Shown piece after piece: positions 9,042 through 18,240 of a stretch of DNA of 64,000 nt. Made by a program: the position numbers and the translations under genes. The notes under the pieces were generated by a model, which did no database searches, was not told the origin of the DNA, and saw only the letters and a list, made by a program, of their open reading frames with translations. Each line of letters opens with the position of its first letter. Position 1 is the stretch's first letter. The stretch comes from Chitinophagales bacterium (GTDB taxonomy: Bacteria > Bacteroidota > Bacteroidia > Chitinophagales > Chitinophagaceae), in NCBI GenBank assembly GCA_013298665.1, contig JAAFIK010000001.1:181122-245121 (forward strand), in the 5' to 3' direction.

Positions 9042-10463
9042 ATGAACATAAAACAATTGATATATGCAGTGCCTGTTGTTGTCGGTATCGTCCTGATGAC
9101 GGGTTGCAAAAAAGCAAATCTTACAACCATTCCTCAAACCTCTCTGTCTGATGCGATCGCTTTCAGTACACCGGATCGTATTGCGCAACAGGTAAACGGC
9201 ATTTATTCTGCCTGTAAAAATGGTAATTTCCTGGGTGGCCGTACACATGTGTATAATGATGTGCGTGGGGAAGACTGGCTTAACGTAACTAATAACAACG
9301 TGACCGCCGCGGCTGTATATACGTTCTCGGTTGGTTCTGCAGAAACACAGGTGGAAGGTATGTGGGCTTTTGGTTATGCTGCCATCAACCGCATCAATGT
9401 TGTGCTTGAGGGGATCAATGCCAACCCAACGGTACTCTCCACTACTCAGGCCAACCAGTTCAGGGCAGAAGCGCGTTTTTGCCGTGCACTGAGTTATTTT
9501 TACTTGGCTACATTGTATGGTCGTAAGCCCTATAATGCAGATGCAGGTGCCAGCCCCGGGCTGCCTCTGCGGCTTACTGCCAATACGAGCTCGCAGGGTA
9601 CTGCCCTGGCGCGCTCCACGATGGCACAAACGTTTGCACAGATTCTGGATGACCTGAATTTTGCCGAAGCCAATCTGCCTTTGAGCTACGCGGCTGGTGA
9701 CAGCAACGTGATCCGTGCACACAGGAATACGGCGATTGCACTCAAAACGCGGGTATTGCTGCACATGGGCAATTATGCCGGTGTGATTACTGAGGGTAAT
9801 AAGCTGGTACCCAATGCGGGTCCATTTGTTGCACCTTCGGGTGTGGCACACCGGTTGAACACCAATTTTGTGAATGTGTTCCGCACGCCATACACCGCTC
9901 TGGAATCTATCCTCAGTTTCCCGATGAACAATAATAATGCACCGGGTACACAAAACGGTCTGTCGCTCTACCACAATGCGGAATTCGGGTTGAATACCGG
10001 CGCTATTGGTATCTATTCCGATCCTAACTGGAAAGCTGCTGATGTGCGTAAAAGCCTGATAACGCCAGCATTCCGTTATACCAAGTTCAACGACGACAAC
10101 AACAACTGGGTACCTATTCTCCGTTATGCTGAAGTGATGCTGAACTTAGCTGAGGCATTGGCCCGCCAGGGAAGTGGTGTGGACAGCAGGGCGCTCGCAT
10201 TACTGAATGCTGTTCGCCAGCGCTCTGATGCAACGACAACTTTTGCACCTGCAACAAAGACCGACCTGATCAACCTGATCCTGAACGAACGCAGGATTGA
10301 GTTGCTGGGTGAGGGCTTCCGCTCACTTGATATCATGCGTCAGAACATCGACTTCCCGGCAAAGGGCAGCGTGGCATCTGTACCTGCATCATCTGTGCAA
10401 TATGTATGGCCTATTCCTGCAACCGAACTGTTGTACAATAGCGCGATGACACAGAATCAATAG
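9042..10463 (+). CDS. RagB/SusD-family nutrient-binding outer membrane lipoprotein
   Basis: A 473-residue surface lipoprotein with signal sequence and lipobox (LMTGC at about 19-23). The alpha-helical TPR-like fold of SusD is supported by 'FRAEARFCRALSYFYLATLYG', 'YAEVMLNLAEALARQG' and 'LNERRIELLGEGFRSLDIMR' in the usual order, and the protein ends with the typical 'YVWPIPATELLYN'. SusD proteins cap the SusC barrel and hand over bound substrate. It is co-transcribed with the upstream susC-like gene and is followed directly by an intrinsic terminator, making this a two-gene transport unit. Confidence 0.95.
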   Translation: MNIKQLIYAVPVVVGIVLMTGCKKANLTTIPQTSLSDAIAFSTPDRIAQQVNGIYSACKNGNFLGGRTHVYNDVRGEDWLNVTNNNVTAAAVYTFSVGSAETQVEGMWAFGYAAINRINVVLEGINANPTVLSTTQANQFRAEARFCRALSYFYLATLYGRKPYNADAGASPGLPLRLTANTSSQGTALARSTMAQTFAQILDDLNFAEANLPLSYAAGDSNVIRAHRNTAIALKTRVLLHMGNYAGVITEGNKLVPNAGPFVAPSGVAHRLNTNFVNVFRTPYTALESILSFPMNNNNAPGTQNGLSLYHNAEFGLNTGAIGIYSDPNWKAADVRKSLITPAFRYTKFNDDNNNWVPILRYAEVMLNLAEALARQGSGVDSRALALLNAVRQRSDATTTFAPATKTDLINLILNERRIELLGEGFRSLDIMRQNIDFPAKGSVASVPASSVQYVWPIPATELLYNSAMTQNQ

Positions 10464-10484
10464 ACTTTACTGGAAATATAAAAG

Positions 10485-10508
10485 CCCCGCCATCCGGCGG
10501 GGTTTTTT
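10485..10508 (+). terminator. Rho-independent terminator of the susCD operon
   Basis: A perfect 7-bp GC-only stem, CCCCGCC (10485-10491) with GGCGGGG (10496-10502), a four-base loop ATCC and six T residues (10503-10508), 22 bases after the susD stop codon. Confidence 0.92.
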
Positions 10509-10676
10509 GTGCGGGTATGAAGAAAATCCTTGCAAATGATTGCAGCATATATCCGGATTTAACAAAGTTTTCGGGCTTTACCGGTTATGGCAAAATTATT
10601 GTTAACGCAGAGTTCGTATTTTGCAGGATCGTCTGCCACTGGTAATGGTGGCAGCAGCGTTTAAAAATCAACAAGT

Positions 10677-11678
10677 ATGTTACAGACCTCCGATGATATC
10701 CGTCTGCTGAATGAAAAGATACAACACGCAGCGGGTTTTGTTTCCCGGATCAATGATGAGTTAAGCAAGGTGATTGTTGGACAGCACGGTATGGTGGAGC
10801 GGCTCCTGATTGGTCTGCTCAGCAACGGGCATGTTTTACTCGAAGGGGTACCCGGCCTTGCCAAAACTTTGTCGATCAAATCACTGGCACAGTCCATCCG
10901 CGCACATTTCAGCCGGATCCAGTTTACGCCAGACCTGCTGCCGGCCGACGTGATTGGTACGATGATCTACAACCAGGCGCGGAATGAGTTTGTGGTGCGC
11001 AAGGGTCCTGTTTTCGCCAATTTTATTCTGGCGGACGAAATCAACCGGGCACCAGCCAAGGTACAGAGTGCCCTGCTGGAAGCCATGCAGGAACGGCAGG
11101 TAACCATTGGCGATACGACATACCGCCTGGATGAACCCTTCCTGGTACTGGCTACACAAAACCCGATTGAGCAGGAGGGTACTTACCCGCTACCCGAGGC
11201 ACAGGTAGACCGGTTTATGCTGAAGGTGATTGTGGGCTATCCCTCCAAAGCAGAGGAACAGCAGATTATCCGGCAGAATACGGTAGGCGGGCCCGTACCC
11301 ACGATTAATGCCGTGGTTTCCACGAGTGAGATTGTGCAGGCACGGGAGCTGGTTCGGCAGGTATATGTGGATGAGAAAATAGAAAATTATATCCTTGACA
11401 TTGTTTTTGCCACCCGTTTCCCTGAGCAATACAACCTCAGCCGACTGAAGCCATTGATCGGCTTTGGCGGATCGCCCCGGGCAAGTATCAACCTGGCACT
11501 TGCTGCAAAGGCCAATGCCTTTCTCAACCAGCGGGGGTATGTAGTACCGGAAGATGTGCGGGGTATTTGCAGGGATGTACTGCGCCACCGCATCGGGCTT
11601 ACTTACGAAGCAGAGGCGGAAAGCATCACCAGTGAGATGATTATTGATGATATTCTTAAAGGGGTAAATGTTCCATAA
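10677..11678 (+). CDS. MoxR-family AAA+ ATPase
   Basis: A 333-residue AAA+ protein. Walker A is GVPGLAKT (about residue 60), Walker B is ILADEINRAPAKVQSALLEAMQERQ, sensor 1 is LATQNPIEQEGTYPLPEAQVDRF, and the C-terminal lid carries 'GGSPRASINLALAAKA'. MoxR ATPases act as chaperones, usually with VWA-domain partners encoded next door, in assembling or activating envelope and metal-containing complexes. Here it heads a four-gene operon with DUF58, BatD-like and BatA-type VWA proteins, the Bacteroidota Bat (aerotolerance) arrangement. Confidence 0.95.
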   Translation: MLQTSDDIRLLNEKIQHAAGFVSRINDELSKVIVGQHGMVERLLIGLLSNGHVLLEGVPGLAKTLSIKSLAQSIRAHFSRIQFTPDLLPADVIGTMIYNQARNEFVVRKGPVFANFILADEINRAPAKVQSALLEAMQERQVTIGDTTYRLDEPFLVLATQNPIEQEGTYPLPEAQVDRFMLKVIVGYPSKAEEQQIIRQNTVGGPVPTINAVVSTSEIVQARELVRQVYVDEKIENYILDIVFATRFPEQYNLSRLKPLIGFGGSPRASINLALAAKANAFLNQRGYVVPEDVRGICRDVLRHRIGLTYEAEAESITSEMIIDDILKGVNVP

Positions 11679-11714
11679 TAACTATTCCGGCGATACGGGA
11701 TCAGGAAAAACAGC

Positions 11715-12581
11715 ATGACAACAGAAGAGATACAGCGAAAAGTAAAAGAACTGGAGATCAGGAGCAAAAAGATTACCACGCATTTGTTTACGGGGGAGTA
11801 TCATTCTGCCTTTAAGGGTAAGGGTATGAGTTTTCGTGAAGTACGGGAGTATGCGGCTGGTGATGATGTTCGTTTTATTGACTGGAATGTAAGTGCCCGT
11901 TTTGGTCATCCGTTTACCAAGGTTTTTGAGGAAGAGCGTGAACTGACGGTTATGCTGCTGGTGGATATCAGTGCGAGTCATCTTTTTGGTACGGTTGCCC
12001 GTCGCAAAAAAGACCTGGTTACCGAAATCGGTGCTGTACTCACTTTCAGTGCCATCAACAACAATGATAAGGTTGGGGTGGTTTTTTTCAGTGATAAGGT
12101 TGAGCGCTATATTCCGCCCAGAAAGGGAAGGCAGCATGCTTTGTTTATTGTACGCGAATTACTCACCATGGAGACCCTGAGTCATAAGACCAATATCGAC
12201 GAGGGGATCCGGTATTTTAATAATGCCACCCGGCAGAAAAGCATTGCTTTCCTGCTGAGTGATTTTATTGACGAGGGCTTTGATAACGACCTGAAAGTGA
12301 TTGGCGGCAGACATGATGTGATTGGTATTAAAGTGTATGATAAAATGGATATGCAATTACCTGATGCAGGACTATTGCAGCTTGAAGATGCAGAGTCTGG
12401 TACCATAAAATGTATTGACAGCAGCAATGCTCTTGTGCGGTTTAATTACCAGCAACATTTTATTGCGCAAAGCGATGCCTGCAAAAACTGGTTCCGGAAA
12501 GCAGGTGCGGAACTGCTGCACATCAGAACGGATGAGGATTATGTAAAGGTATTGCAACAGTTTTTTATCAAACGAATCTGA
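11715..12581 (+). CDS. DUF58 domain protein (MoxR partner)
   Basis: A 288-residue cytoplasmic protein with the DUF58 core 'EYAAGDDVRFIDWNVSARFGHPFTKVFEEERELTVMLLVDISAS', where the last part resembles a degenerate VWA MIDAS (DISAS). DUF58 proteins accompany MoxR ATPases and are treated as VWA-like adaptors. The gene starts 36 bases after moxR and ends 4 bases before the next ATG, supporting one operon. No membrane segment is seen, unlike the larger DUF58 proteins of some phyla. Confidence 0.92.
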   Translation: MTTEEIQRKVKELEIRSKKITTHLFTGEYHSAFKGKGMSFREVREYAAGDDVRFIDWNVSARFGHPFTKVFEEERELTVMLLVDISASHLFGTVARRKKDLVTEIGAVLTFSAINNNDKVGVVFFSDKVERYIPPRKGRQHALFIVRELLTMETLSHKTNIDEGIRYFNNATRQKSIAFLLSDFIDEGFDNDLKVIGGRHDVIGIKVYDKMDMQLPDAGLLQLEDAESGTIKCIDSSNALVRFNYQQHFIAQSDACKNWFRKAGAELLHIRTDEDYVKVLQQFFIKRI

Positions 12582-12585
12582 TGGC

Positions 12586-13527
12586 ATGTACGGCATAACA
12601 AATAAACGATACCGGTATTTATGGATGTTATTGCTCCTGGCATTGCCTATCGCGGCGATGGCTCAGCAATCTCCGCAACTGATGACAAGCATCAGTCGTA
12701 ATGATATACGTATCGGGGAGCAATTGCAATGGGTTGTCAAGCTGGCGTTGCCGAACAGGAACTTTACTGTGCAATGGCCAAAACTGCCGGACAGCATACC
12801 CCATTTTGAACTGATAGATGCCGGCAAAGCAGATACCTCAACAGATGAGTTGCCGGTAGTGTCACAAACTTTTATCCTGACCAGTTTCGACAGTGGCCGG
12901 TGGACGCTTCCTGTACTGACGTTCAGTTTCCCGGATAGCCGGGGGGATACTACAAGTTTGCAAACAAGGGCCATGCCGGTCATGGTTAGTTTTGAGCCGG
13001 ATAGTACCCAAACCTTAAAAGACATAAAACCGATTATGGAGGCTGAGGGGGATTCGCCCTGGCTGTTGTATCTGTTGATTGCCGGCGTGGTACTGCTCTT
13101 GTTGATTGCCGGATTGTTGTTGTACTTCTATTTCAGGAAGAAGCCTGGTGCTGCTGCAAGTGTTCCGGGGATTAATCCTTATGATGAAGCCATGCAGGAA
13201 CTTGACCGTTTGGCCTTGCTGGAGCCGGATGACCCCGATGCCATACGCAGCTTTCATACCCGGCTTTCCGCGCTTTTGCGGCGTTACCTGACCCGAAGTG
13301 GTAAGGGTAATGTGATGAATAAAACGACCAGTGACCTGCTGGTTGGTTTAAAAGTATATGAAGTGCCAACGGCTGTTACCAGTGACCTTTCTGCTGCCCT
13401 TCGATGCGGGGACGCGGTTAAATTTGCCCGTTTTGTGCCGCCAGTAACAGTGAGCAAACAGTGTCTGGAACAAATCAGGAAAAGCATCAGCGATATTGCT
13501 GCAGTTTCTAAAAGAGTATCCGCTTGA
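12586..13527 (+). CDS. BatD-like membrane-anchored protein of the Bat operon
   Basis: A 313-residue protein with a signal sequence ending near AAMAQ, an exported beta-rich domain (about 30-145), one transmembrane helix (WLLYLLIAGVVLLLLIAGLLLYFYF, quoted here in parts: WLLYLLIAGVV then LLLLIAGLLLYFYF, about 157-181) and a cytoplasmic helical tail with 'DPDAIRSFHTRLSALLRRYL'. This layout resembles BatD and DUF4381-type proteins in MoxR operons. Similarity is positional and architectural; no catalytic motif is visible. It overlaps the next gene by four bases, implying translational coupling. Confidence 0.72.
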   Translation: MYGITNKRYRYLWMLLLLALPIAAMAQQSPQLMTSISRNDIRIGEQLQWVVKLALPNRNFTVQWPKLPDSIPHFELIDAGKADTSTDELPVVSQTFILTSFDSGRWTLPVLTFSFPDSRGDTTSLQTRAMPVMVSFEPDSTQTLKDIKPIMEAEGDSPWLLYLLIAGVVLLLLIAGLLLYFYFRKKPGAAASVPGINPYDEAMQELDRLALLEPDDPDAIRSFHTRLSALLRRYLTRSGKGNVMNKTTSDLLVGLKVYEVPTAVTSDLSAALRCGDAVKFARFVPPVTVSKQCLEQIRKSISDIAAVSKRVSA

Positions 13528-14528
13528 TTACCGGCTATTTTAAACATATTGTATTTGACCAGCCCTGGTTTTTCCTGCTGCTGCTGTTGTTGCCCCTGGC
13601 AGCGTTCTGGTATTTTCGCCAGAGCAAAAAGGGAACGGCTACGCTTCGGGTATCGAGTACCGCTGCCAAAGGGCTGAGCAGTTGGAAAACATCTTTCCGG
13701 CATCTGCCTTTCTGTCTGCGTCTGCTGGCAGTGGCTGCGACGGTAATTGCCCTGGCGAGGCCACAGACACGATTCAGTGAGCAACAGGCAGAGGGTGAGG
13801 GCATTGATATTGTATTGGCCATTGATGTTAGTGGTAGTATGACCGCGCAGGACTTGAGTCCCAATCGCCTGGAAGCCGCAAAAAATGTGGCCATCGATTT
13901 TGTATCGCGTCGCCTGACGGACAGGATTGGGGTGGTGATTTTTTCCGGGGAAAGTTTTACACAATGTCCGCTCACGACCGATCAGCAGGTGGTTATCCAG
14001 TCGATTAAAAATATCCGTAACGGCTTACTTGAAGATGGTACAGCGATTGGTTCGGGTTTGGCGACCAGTGTGGACCGGATACGCAGCAGTACGTCTAAAA
14101 CAAAGATTATCGTATTGCTTACCGATGGTGAAAACAATGGCGGGTTAATCGATCCTAAAACGGCTAAAGAGATTGCCAAGGCTTATGGGGTAAAAGTATA
14201 TACGATCGGTGTGGGTACGGATGGATACGCCCCCACACCGGTACAGACGCCTATGGGTGATGTGGTGATGCAGCGGGAGAAAGTAACCATTGATGAAAAG
14301 CTGCTCACCGAAATTGCTAATGAGACGGGGGGCAAGTATTTCCGTGCCAGGGATGATCTGGGGCTGAAAAGTATTTATAAGGAAATTGACGGCCTTGAAA
14401 AGTCAAAAGTAAAGATTGCTACCTTTTCACGGCACGAAGACAAGGCGCTTCCCTTTGTATGTGCGGGTTTCATTTTTCTGCTGCTGGATTTACTGCTGGG
14501 GTTTACCTTATTCCGGAGGTTTCCATAA
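13524..14528 (+). CDS. batA: BatA-type membrane VWA protein
   Basis: A 334-residue protein with two N-terminal transmembrane helices (about 13-30 and 57-77), a von Willebrand A domain with intact MIDAS (DVSGSMT, then LTDGENNGG), and a C-terminal transmembrane helix (about 307-328). This is the BatA/BatB architecture of the Bacteroidota aerotolerance operon. The best start is a TTG inside the four-base overlap TTGA with the preceding stop; no ATG fits the membrane-anchored N-terminus. Only one VWA gene is present, and no BatC or BatE TPR genes follow, because rsgA comes next. Confidence 0.88.
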   Translation: MITGYFKHIVFDQPWFFLLLLLLPLAAFWYFRQSKKGTATLRVSSTAAKGLSSWKTSFRHLPFCLRLLAVAATVIALARPQTRFSEQQAEGEGIDIVLAIDVSGSMTAQDLSPNRLEAAKNVAIDFVSRRLTDRIGVVIFSGESFTQCPLTTDQQVVIQSIKNIRNGLLEDGTAIGSGLATSVDRIRSSTSKTKIIVLLTDGENNGGLIDPKTAKEIAKAYGVKVYTIGVGTDGYAPTPVQTPMGDVVMQREKVTIDEKLLTEIANETGGKYFRARDDLGLKSIYKEIDGLEKSKVKIATFSRHEDKALPFVCAGFIFLLLDLLLGFTLFRRFP

Positions 14529-14627
14529 TGTGTTTGGGGTATGCTGGCTTTTATACGGCTTGTTGCCGAAAGAGACTGGCATCATCAGCACGGCATATCC
14601 GATTTATCATTTACATTCGTGGTTATA

Positions 14628-15554
14628 ATGAAGATGCTGGTATATAAATCAACGGGGAGCTGGTACAGCCTGAAGGACGAGGCCGGGCAGCGGTACAATG
14701 CCCGTTTGAAAGGTGTATTTAAGATGGATGGGATGACCTCTACAAACCCGATAGCGGTGGGCGATGAGGTAACCATCGAAAAGGAGAACGATGCGGAAGG
14801 TGCAGTTATGATCACGCAGATATTCAAACGGCGGAATTATGTCAATCGCCAGTCGCCACGGAATCCGCACCAGCACCACATTATTGCTTCCAACCTCGAC
14901 CAGTCGCTCCTCATTGCCACCCTTAAGGAACCGCGCACTTCCCAGGGGTTTATCGATCGTTTTCTTGTAGGCTGTGAAATTTTTCATGTGCCGGCCATTA
15001 TCGTTTTTAATAAAACTGATCTTTTCAGGAAGAAAGAGCTGGCGCAATTCCATACCCTCAAAGCGATGTATGAAGCCATTGGCTACCGGGTATGTGGTAT
15101 GAGTGTAAAAGAGGAGGATGGGGTGGGGGCTGTAAAGGCGTTGTTGTCGGGGAAAACAACCCTGGTGAGCGGGCATTCCGGTGTGGGTAAGTCCACCTTT
15201 ATTAATGCTGTTTTTCCGGAGATGGCTTTACGTACAAAGGATGTAAGTGGCTGGAGTGGTAAGGGGATGCATACCACCACGTTTGCTGAAATGTTTGACC
15301 TGCCCGGTGGGGGCAGGATTATTGATACGCCGGGTATCCGGGAATTTGGGATTGTTGATATTGAAAAAGAAGAGCTGTCGCATTATTTTCCCGAGATGCG
15401 GAATGCGCTTGCGGGCTGCCAGTTCAACAATTGTATACATCTTAACGAACCCGGCTGTGCCATAAAAAAGGCAGTTGCTGAAGGTCGTATCAGTGCCGAT
15501 CGTTACCATAGCTATGGCAACATTCTTGCTTCTATGGAAGATAAAAAATATTAG
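14628..15554 (+). CDS. rsgA: Ribosome small-subunit biogenesis GTPase RsgA
   Basis: RsgA is a circularly permuted GTPase that checks late 30S maturation. The 308-residue protein has the N-terminal OB domain starting 'MLVYKSTGSWYSL', then G4 NKTD at 128-131, G1 GHSGVGKST at 182-190, G3 DTPG at 233-236, and the C-terminal zinc knuckle Cys264, Cys269, His271, Cys277. The ATG at 14628 gives the normal family N-terminus; an in-frame ATG at 14541 would add 29 unconserved residues. The start two codons later (14634) is also possible. Confidence 0.96.
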   Translation: MKMLVYKSTGSWYSLKDEAGQRYNARLKGVFKMDGMTSTNPIAVGDEVTIEKENDAEGAVMITQIFKRRNYVNRQSPRNPHQHHIIASNLDQSLLIATLKEPRTSQGFIDRFLVGCEIFHVPAIIVFNKTDLFRKKELAQFHTLKAMYEAIGYRVCGMSVKEEDGVGAVKALLSGKTTLVSGHSGVGKSTFINAVFPEMALRTKDVSGWSGKGMHTTTFAEMFDLPGGGRIIDTPGIREFGIVDIEKEELSHYFPEMRNALAGCQFNNCIHLNEPGCAIKKAVAEGRISADRYHSYGNILASMEDKKY

Positions 15555-15853
15555 TAAGCGTGCTGCTCCAGGAAATGGGCAATCTCCATCACTACCTTAT
15601 TCTCGTTTTGAATACTCTTTGTATGCCGCGGAAGAATACTCACACCATTGAAAATATTGTAATGCAGTGTCAGAAAGAGGTTCTTGTACTGAAAATCCCA
15701 GTCTAAAGTGTCCGAATCGTCTACCTGGTTGAGAAAATTGACCTGCAGTTCTTTGGTCAGGGTTCCTGCGATGGCATAAAATTTAGAAATACCACAGTTG
15801 TCGTCGATTACGGCTTCGGTGCCGCCGAAATGAGTTGTAAGCTGGTAACACAT
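15551..15853 (-). CDS. Conserved-looking hypothetical protein, 100 residues
   Basis: Small soluble protein without signal peptide or membrane segment. The sequence has a mixed strand pattern (FYAIAGTLTKELQVNFL, FQYKNLFLTLHYNIFNGVSIL) that looks like a real compact domain, with a middle block 'DDSDTLDWDFQYKN'. Its stop codon overlaps the rsgA stop tail-to-tail by four bases. I do not recognise the family and assign no function. The ATG at 15853 is the only sensible start. Confidence 0.6.
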   Translation of the reverse strand: MCYQLTTHFGGTEAVIDDNCGISKFYAIAGTLTKELQVNFLNQVDDSDTLDWDFQYKNLFLTLHYNIFNGVSILPRHTKSIQNENKVVMEIAHFLEQHAY

Positions 15854-16021
15854 AGATATTGATTTTAGGATATGACCGAAATGATTGGTGATAACGGCAG
15901 GTCAGACAGGAATTAACCTGTTGCGCAAGCCGTTGTCTATAGGGTAACGAAAAAGGAAGGTATTTATTATACAGGAGGTAGCCAGGCACGGAATAACCCC
16001 GTTAAACCATATCTTATGGAT

Positions 16022-16213
16022 TCAGTAAGACTTTCGGCCACCTTTATATTTGGCTTTGGCCGCCTTGCGCATGGCTTTCTCATCGCCAGCAGCAATTTTT
16101 TCGGCACCTACATTACGTCCGTCTGAAGGGCAGCCGTATTTCTCTTTTTTACGGAAGATGAAACATCCGCTTAAAAAGGCGAGGCAGGTAATGCCAAGGA
16201 TCATTTTCTTCAT
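16022..16213 (-). CDS. Small lipoprotein, 63 residues
   Basis: Starting at ATG 16213 the protein is MKKMILGITCLAFLSGC followed by a short basic tail. FLSGC is a clear lipobox, so the mature peptide would be only about 47 residues, rich in Lys and Gly, with 'KKEKYGCPSDGRNVGAEKIAAG' in its middle (KKEKYGCPSDGRNV, then GAEKIAAG). An ATG seven codons upstream (16234) would spoil the signal sequence. Similar tiny lipoproteins are common in Chitinophagaceae; function is unknown. Confidence 0.62.
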   Translation of the reverse strand: MKKMILGITCLAFLSGCFIFRKKEKYGCPSDGRNVGAEKIAAGDEKAMRKAAKAKYKGGRKSY

Positions 16214-16299
16214 ATCATTGATTTTTGTATCCAATCGTAAGAAATCTGAACGGCTTCTCCTGCATTGGGTAAGCCTTTTGCCGCATAGGGCTAAGCGCC

Positions 16300-16812
16300 T
16301 TATTTAAACCACCCGCTGTACATCACGTAGTTCTCAGCGATGCGGTTGATCTCTCCACTGATCAGTTCAGGGCTGATGTCTTTTACCTTTTTTGCAGGAA
16401 TACCGGCATATATGGTGCCGGATTCAACAATGGTGCCTTCCAGCACTACGGCGCCTGCGGCAATGATGCTGTGGCTACCCACCTGTACCCTGTCCATAAC
16501 AATACTTCCCATACCTATGAGTACATCATCTGCAATAACGCAGCCATGTACAATGGCATTGTGCCCGATGCTTACATTATTTCCAATAATGGTGTTGTTT
16601 TTTTGGTAGGTGCAGTGGATAACAGCGCCGTCCTGTACGTTTACCCTGTTGCCCATGATGATGTTGTTGACGTCTCCCCGGATGACCGCATTGAACCATA
16701 CGCTGCAGTCATTTCCCATAACCACTTCACCTACTATGGTGGCATTGGGTGCAATGTAACAGTTGTTGCCAAAAACGGGCGAAATGCCTTTTACGGGCAG
16801 GATGACCGGCAT
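16300..16812 (-). CDS. Gamma-carbonic anhydrase family protein
   Basis: A 170-residue left-handed beta-helix protein built from hexapeptide repeats, of the YrdA/PaaY/gamma-carbonic anhydrase group. The three metal-site histidines are recognisable in 'DGAVIHCTYQK', 'IGHNAIVHGC', with the intervening spacing normal for the family. The N-terminal 'KGISPVFGNNCYIAPNATIVGEV' and 'GNDCSVWFNAVIRGDV' are classic. CO2 hydration activity has not been shown for all members, so it may instead be an acyltransferase-like homologue. The neighbouring aminotransferase gene is divergent. Confidence 0.92.
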   Translation of the reverse strand: MPVILPVKGISPVFGNNCYIAPNATIVGEVVMGNDCSVWFNAVIRGDVNNIIMGNRVNVQDGAVIHCTYQKNNTIIGNNVSIGHNAIVHGCVIADDVLIGMGSIVMDRVQVGSHSIIAAGAVVLEGTIVESGTIYAGIPAKKVKDISPELISGEINRIAENYVMYSGWFK

Positions 16813-16890
16813 AGTTGATTGATTTGTTGTTCCGGGTTGCCCCGGTGTTTAAAAAACAAATATCCGCATTTCTTTCCGAAATTTGCCGTT

Positions 16891-18108
16891 ATGAATCAAC
16901 GGCAGCTTTTTTTGGATCATGTGGGGCAGACATCACCTGCCCCCCTGGCTATTGAAATGGTAAGAGCTGAGGGGTGCCGGCTCTGGGATGTATCAGGGAA
17001 GGCCTATATTGATCTTATTGCGGGCATCAGTGTGTGCAACCTTGGGCATGGTCACCCTGAAGTGGTCAGGGCTGTACAGGAGCAGGCAGCCCGGTATATG
17101 CACATCATGGTATACGGGGAGTTGGTGGAAAGTCCGCAGGTGCAATATGCCCGGCTGTTGTCCGATCTGCTGCCTGAGGGCCTGGATTCTGTTTTTTATA
17201 CAACCAGTGGTAGTGAAGCAACAGAAGGTGCGATGAAACTGGCTAAGCGGTATAGCGGGCGTACACAGGTTGTTTCTTTCAAAAATTCTTATCATGGCAG
17301 TACACAGGGGGCGTTGAGTGTGATGGGGAGCGAATACTGGCAACAGGCTTTCCGCCCTTTGTTGCCGGGTATCCTGCAGTTGCGTTACAATGTGATGGAA
17401 GACCTGGAGCAGATTACTGCTGCAACGGCCTGTGTGTTTGCCGAGACCATACAGGCGGAGATGGGCGTATTTGTTCCGGAAACGTCATGGCTGCAAGCCC
17501 TGCGCCAACGCTGTACCGATACAGGGGCTTTGCTGGTACTTGATGAGATCCAGTGCGGCTTTGGTCGTAATGGCAGTTTATGGGCATTTGAACAGGCTGG
17601 TATTGTACCTGATATACTGTTGCTGGGTAAGGCATTGGGTGGGGGTATGCCGCTTGGAGCTTTTGTGAGTTCTGCAGAACTGATGCGCTGCCTGACACAT
17701 AATCCTGTGCTTGGGCATATCAATACGTTTGGCGGCCATCCCGTCTGTTGCGCAGCGGGGTTGGCGGCATTACAGGTATTGTTGCGTGAAGATATTATTG
17801 CGGGTGTTGCTGCCAGGGCGAAACTGTTTCATACGCTGTTGCCTGGTTTGTCTGTTCGCGGTAAAGGGCTGATGCTGGCGGTAGAATATGATAGTTTTGC
17901 AACCTGTAAATCAATCATCGATGAGCTTATTGCGGAAGGTGTATTTACGGACTGGTTTTTATTTGCTCCGCATTGCCTGCGCATTGCTCCGCCATTAACC
18001 ATTAGCGAGGAACAGATCAGGCAGGCTTGTTCAGCAATCATGGCGGCAAGCCATAAATATATACCGGGTCTTGCAGCCGCTGCAAGCCTCAATGCAGCAA
18101 CCGGTTAA
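16891..18108 (+). CDS. Class III PLP-dependent aminotransferase
   Basis: A 405-residue aminotransferase of the acetylornithine/GABA (aspartate aminotransferase family, fold type I) group. It shows 'TTSGSEATEGAMKLAKRYSGR', 'SYHGSTQGALSVMG', 'LVLDEIQCGFGRNG' and the PLP lysine in 'LLGKALGGGMPLGAFV'. The ATG at 16891 gives the normal N-terminus; an in-frame upstream ATG (16819) adds 24 unconserved residues. It lies convergent with the arginine operon, which already has its own argD, so this is probably a separate aminotransferase; the amino donor cannot be told from sequence. Confidence 0.88.
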   Translation: MNQRQLFLDHVGQTSPAPLAIEMVRAEGCRLWDVSGKAYIDLIAGISVCNLGHGHPEVVRAVQEQAARYMHIMVYGELVESPQVQYARLLSDLLPEGLDSVFYTTSGSEATEGAMKLAKRYSGRTQVVSFKNSYHGSTQGALSVMGSEYWQQAFRPLLPGILQLRYNVMEDLEQITAATACVFAETIQAEMGVFVPETSWLQALRQRCTDTGALLVLDEIQCGFGRNGSLWAFEQAGIVPDILLLGKALGGGMPLGAFVSSAELMRCLTHNPVLGHINTFGGHPVCCAAGLAALQVLLREDIIAGVAARAKLFHTLLPGLSVRGKGLMLAVEYDSFATCKSIIDELIAEGVFTDWFLFAPHCLRIAPPLTISEEQIRQACSAIMAASHKYIPGLAAAASLNAATG

Positions 18109-18240
18109 ACCCAAATTCTGCAGTCAATTGTAAATATGCGGGACAAACTATTTTGCTGAGCAATAACCATTGTACAAATAGCCGTAGCTACACGATCAGA
18201 CGAATTGTTGCGGATAATCCCGGATATTGTTCATGTGGGG

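Noticed and set aside
9027..9974. A 315-codon open frame antisense to the SusD-like gene
   Set aside because: Shadow of a real gene; no motif and unusual composition.
18109..18240. Looked for a terminator between the convergent aminotransferase and argH genes
   Set aside because: No stem with a U-run could be found; nothing is annotated there.
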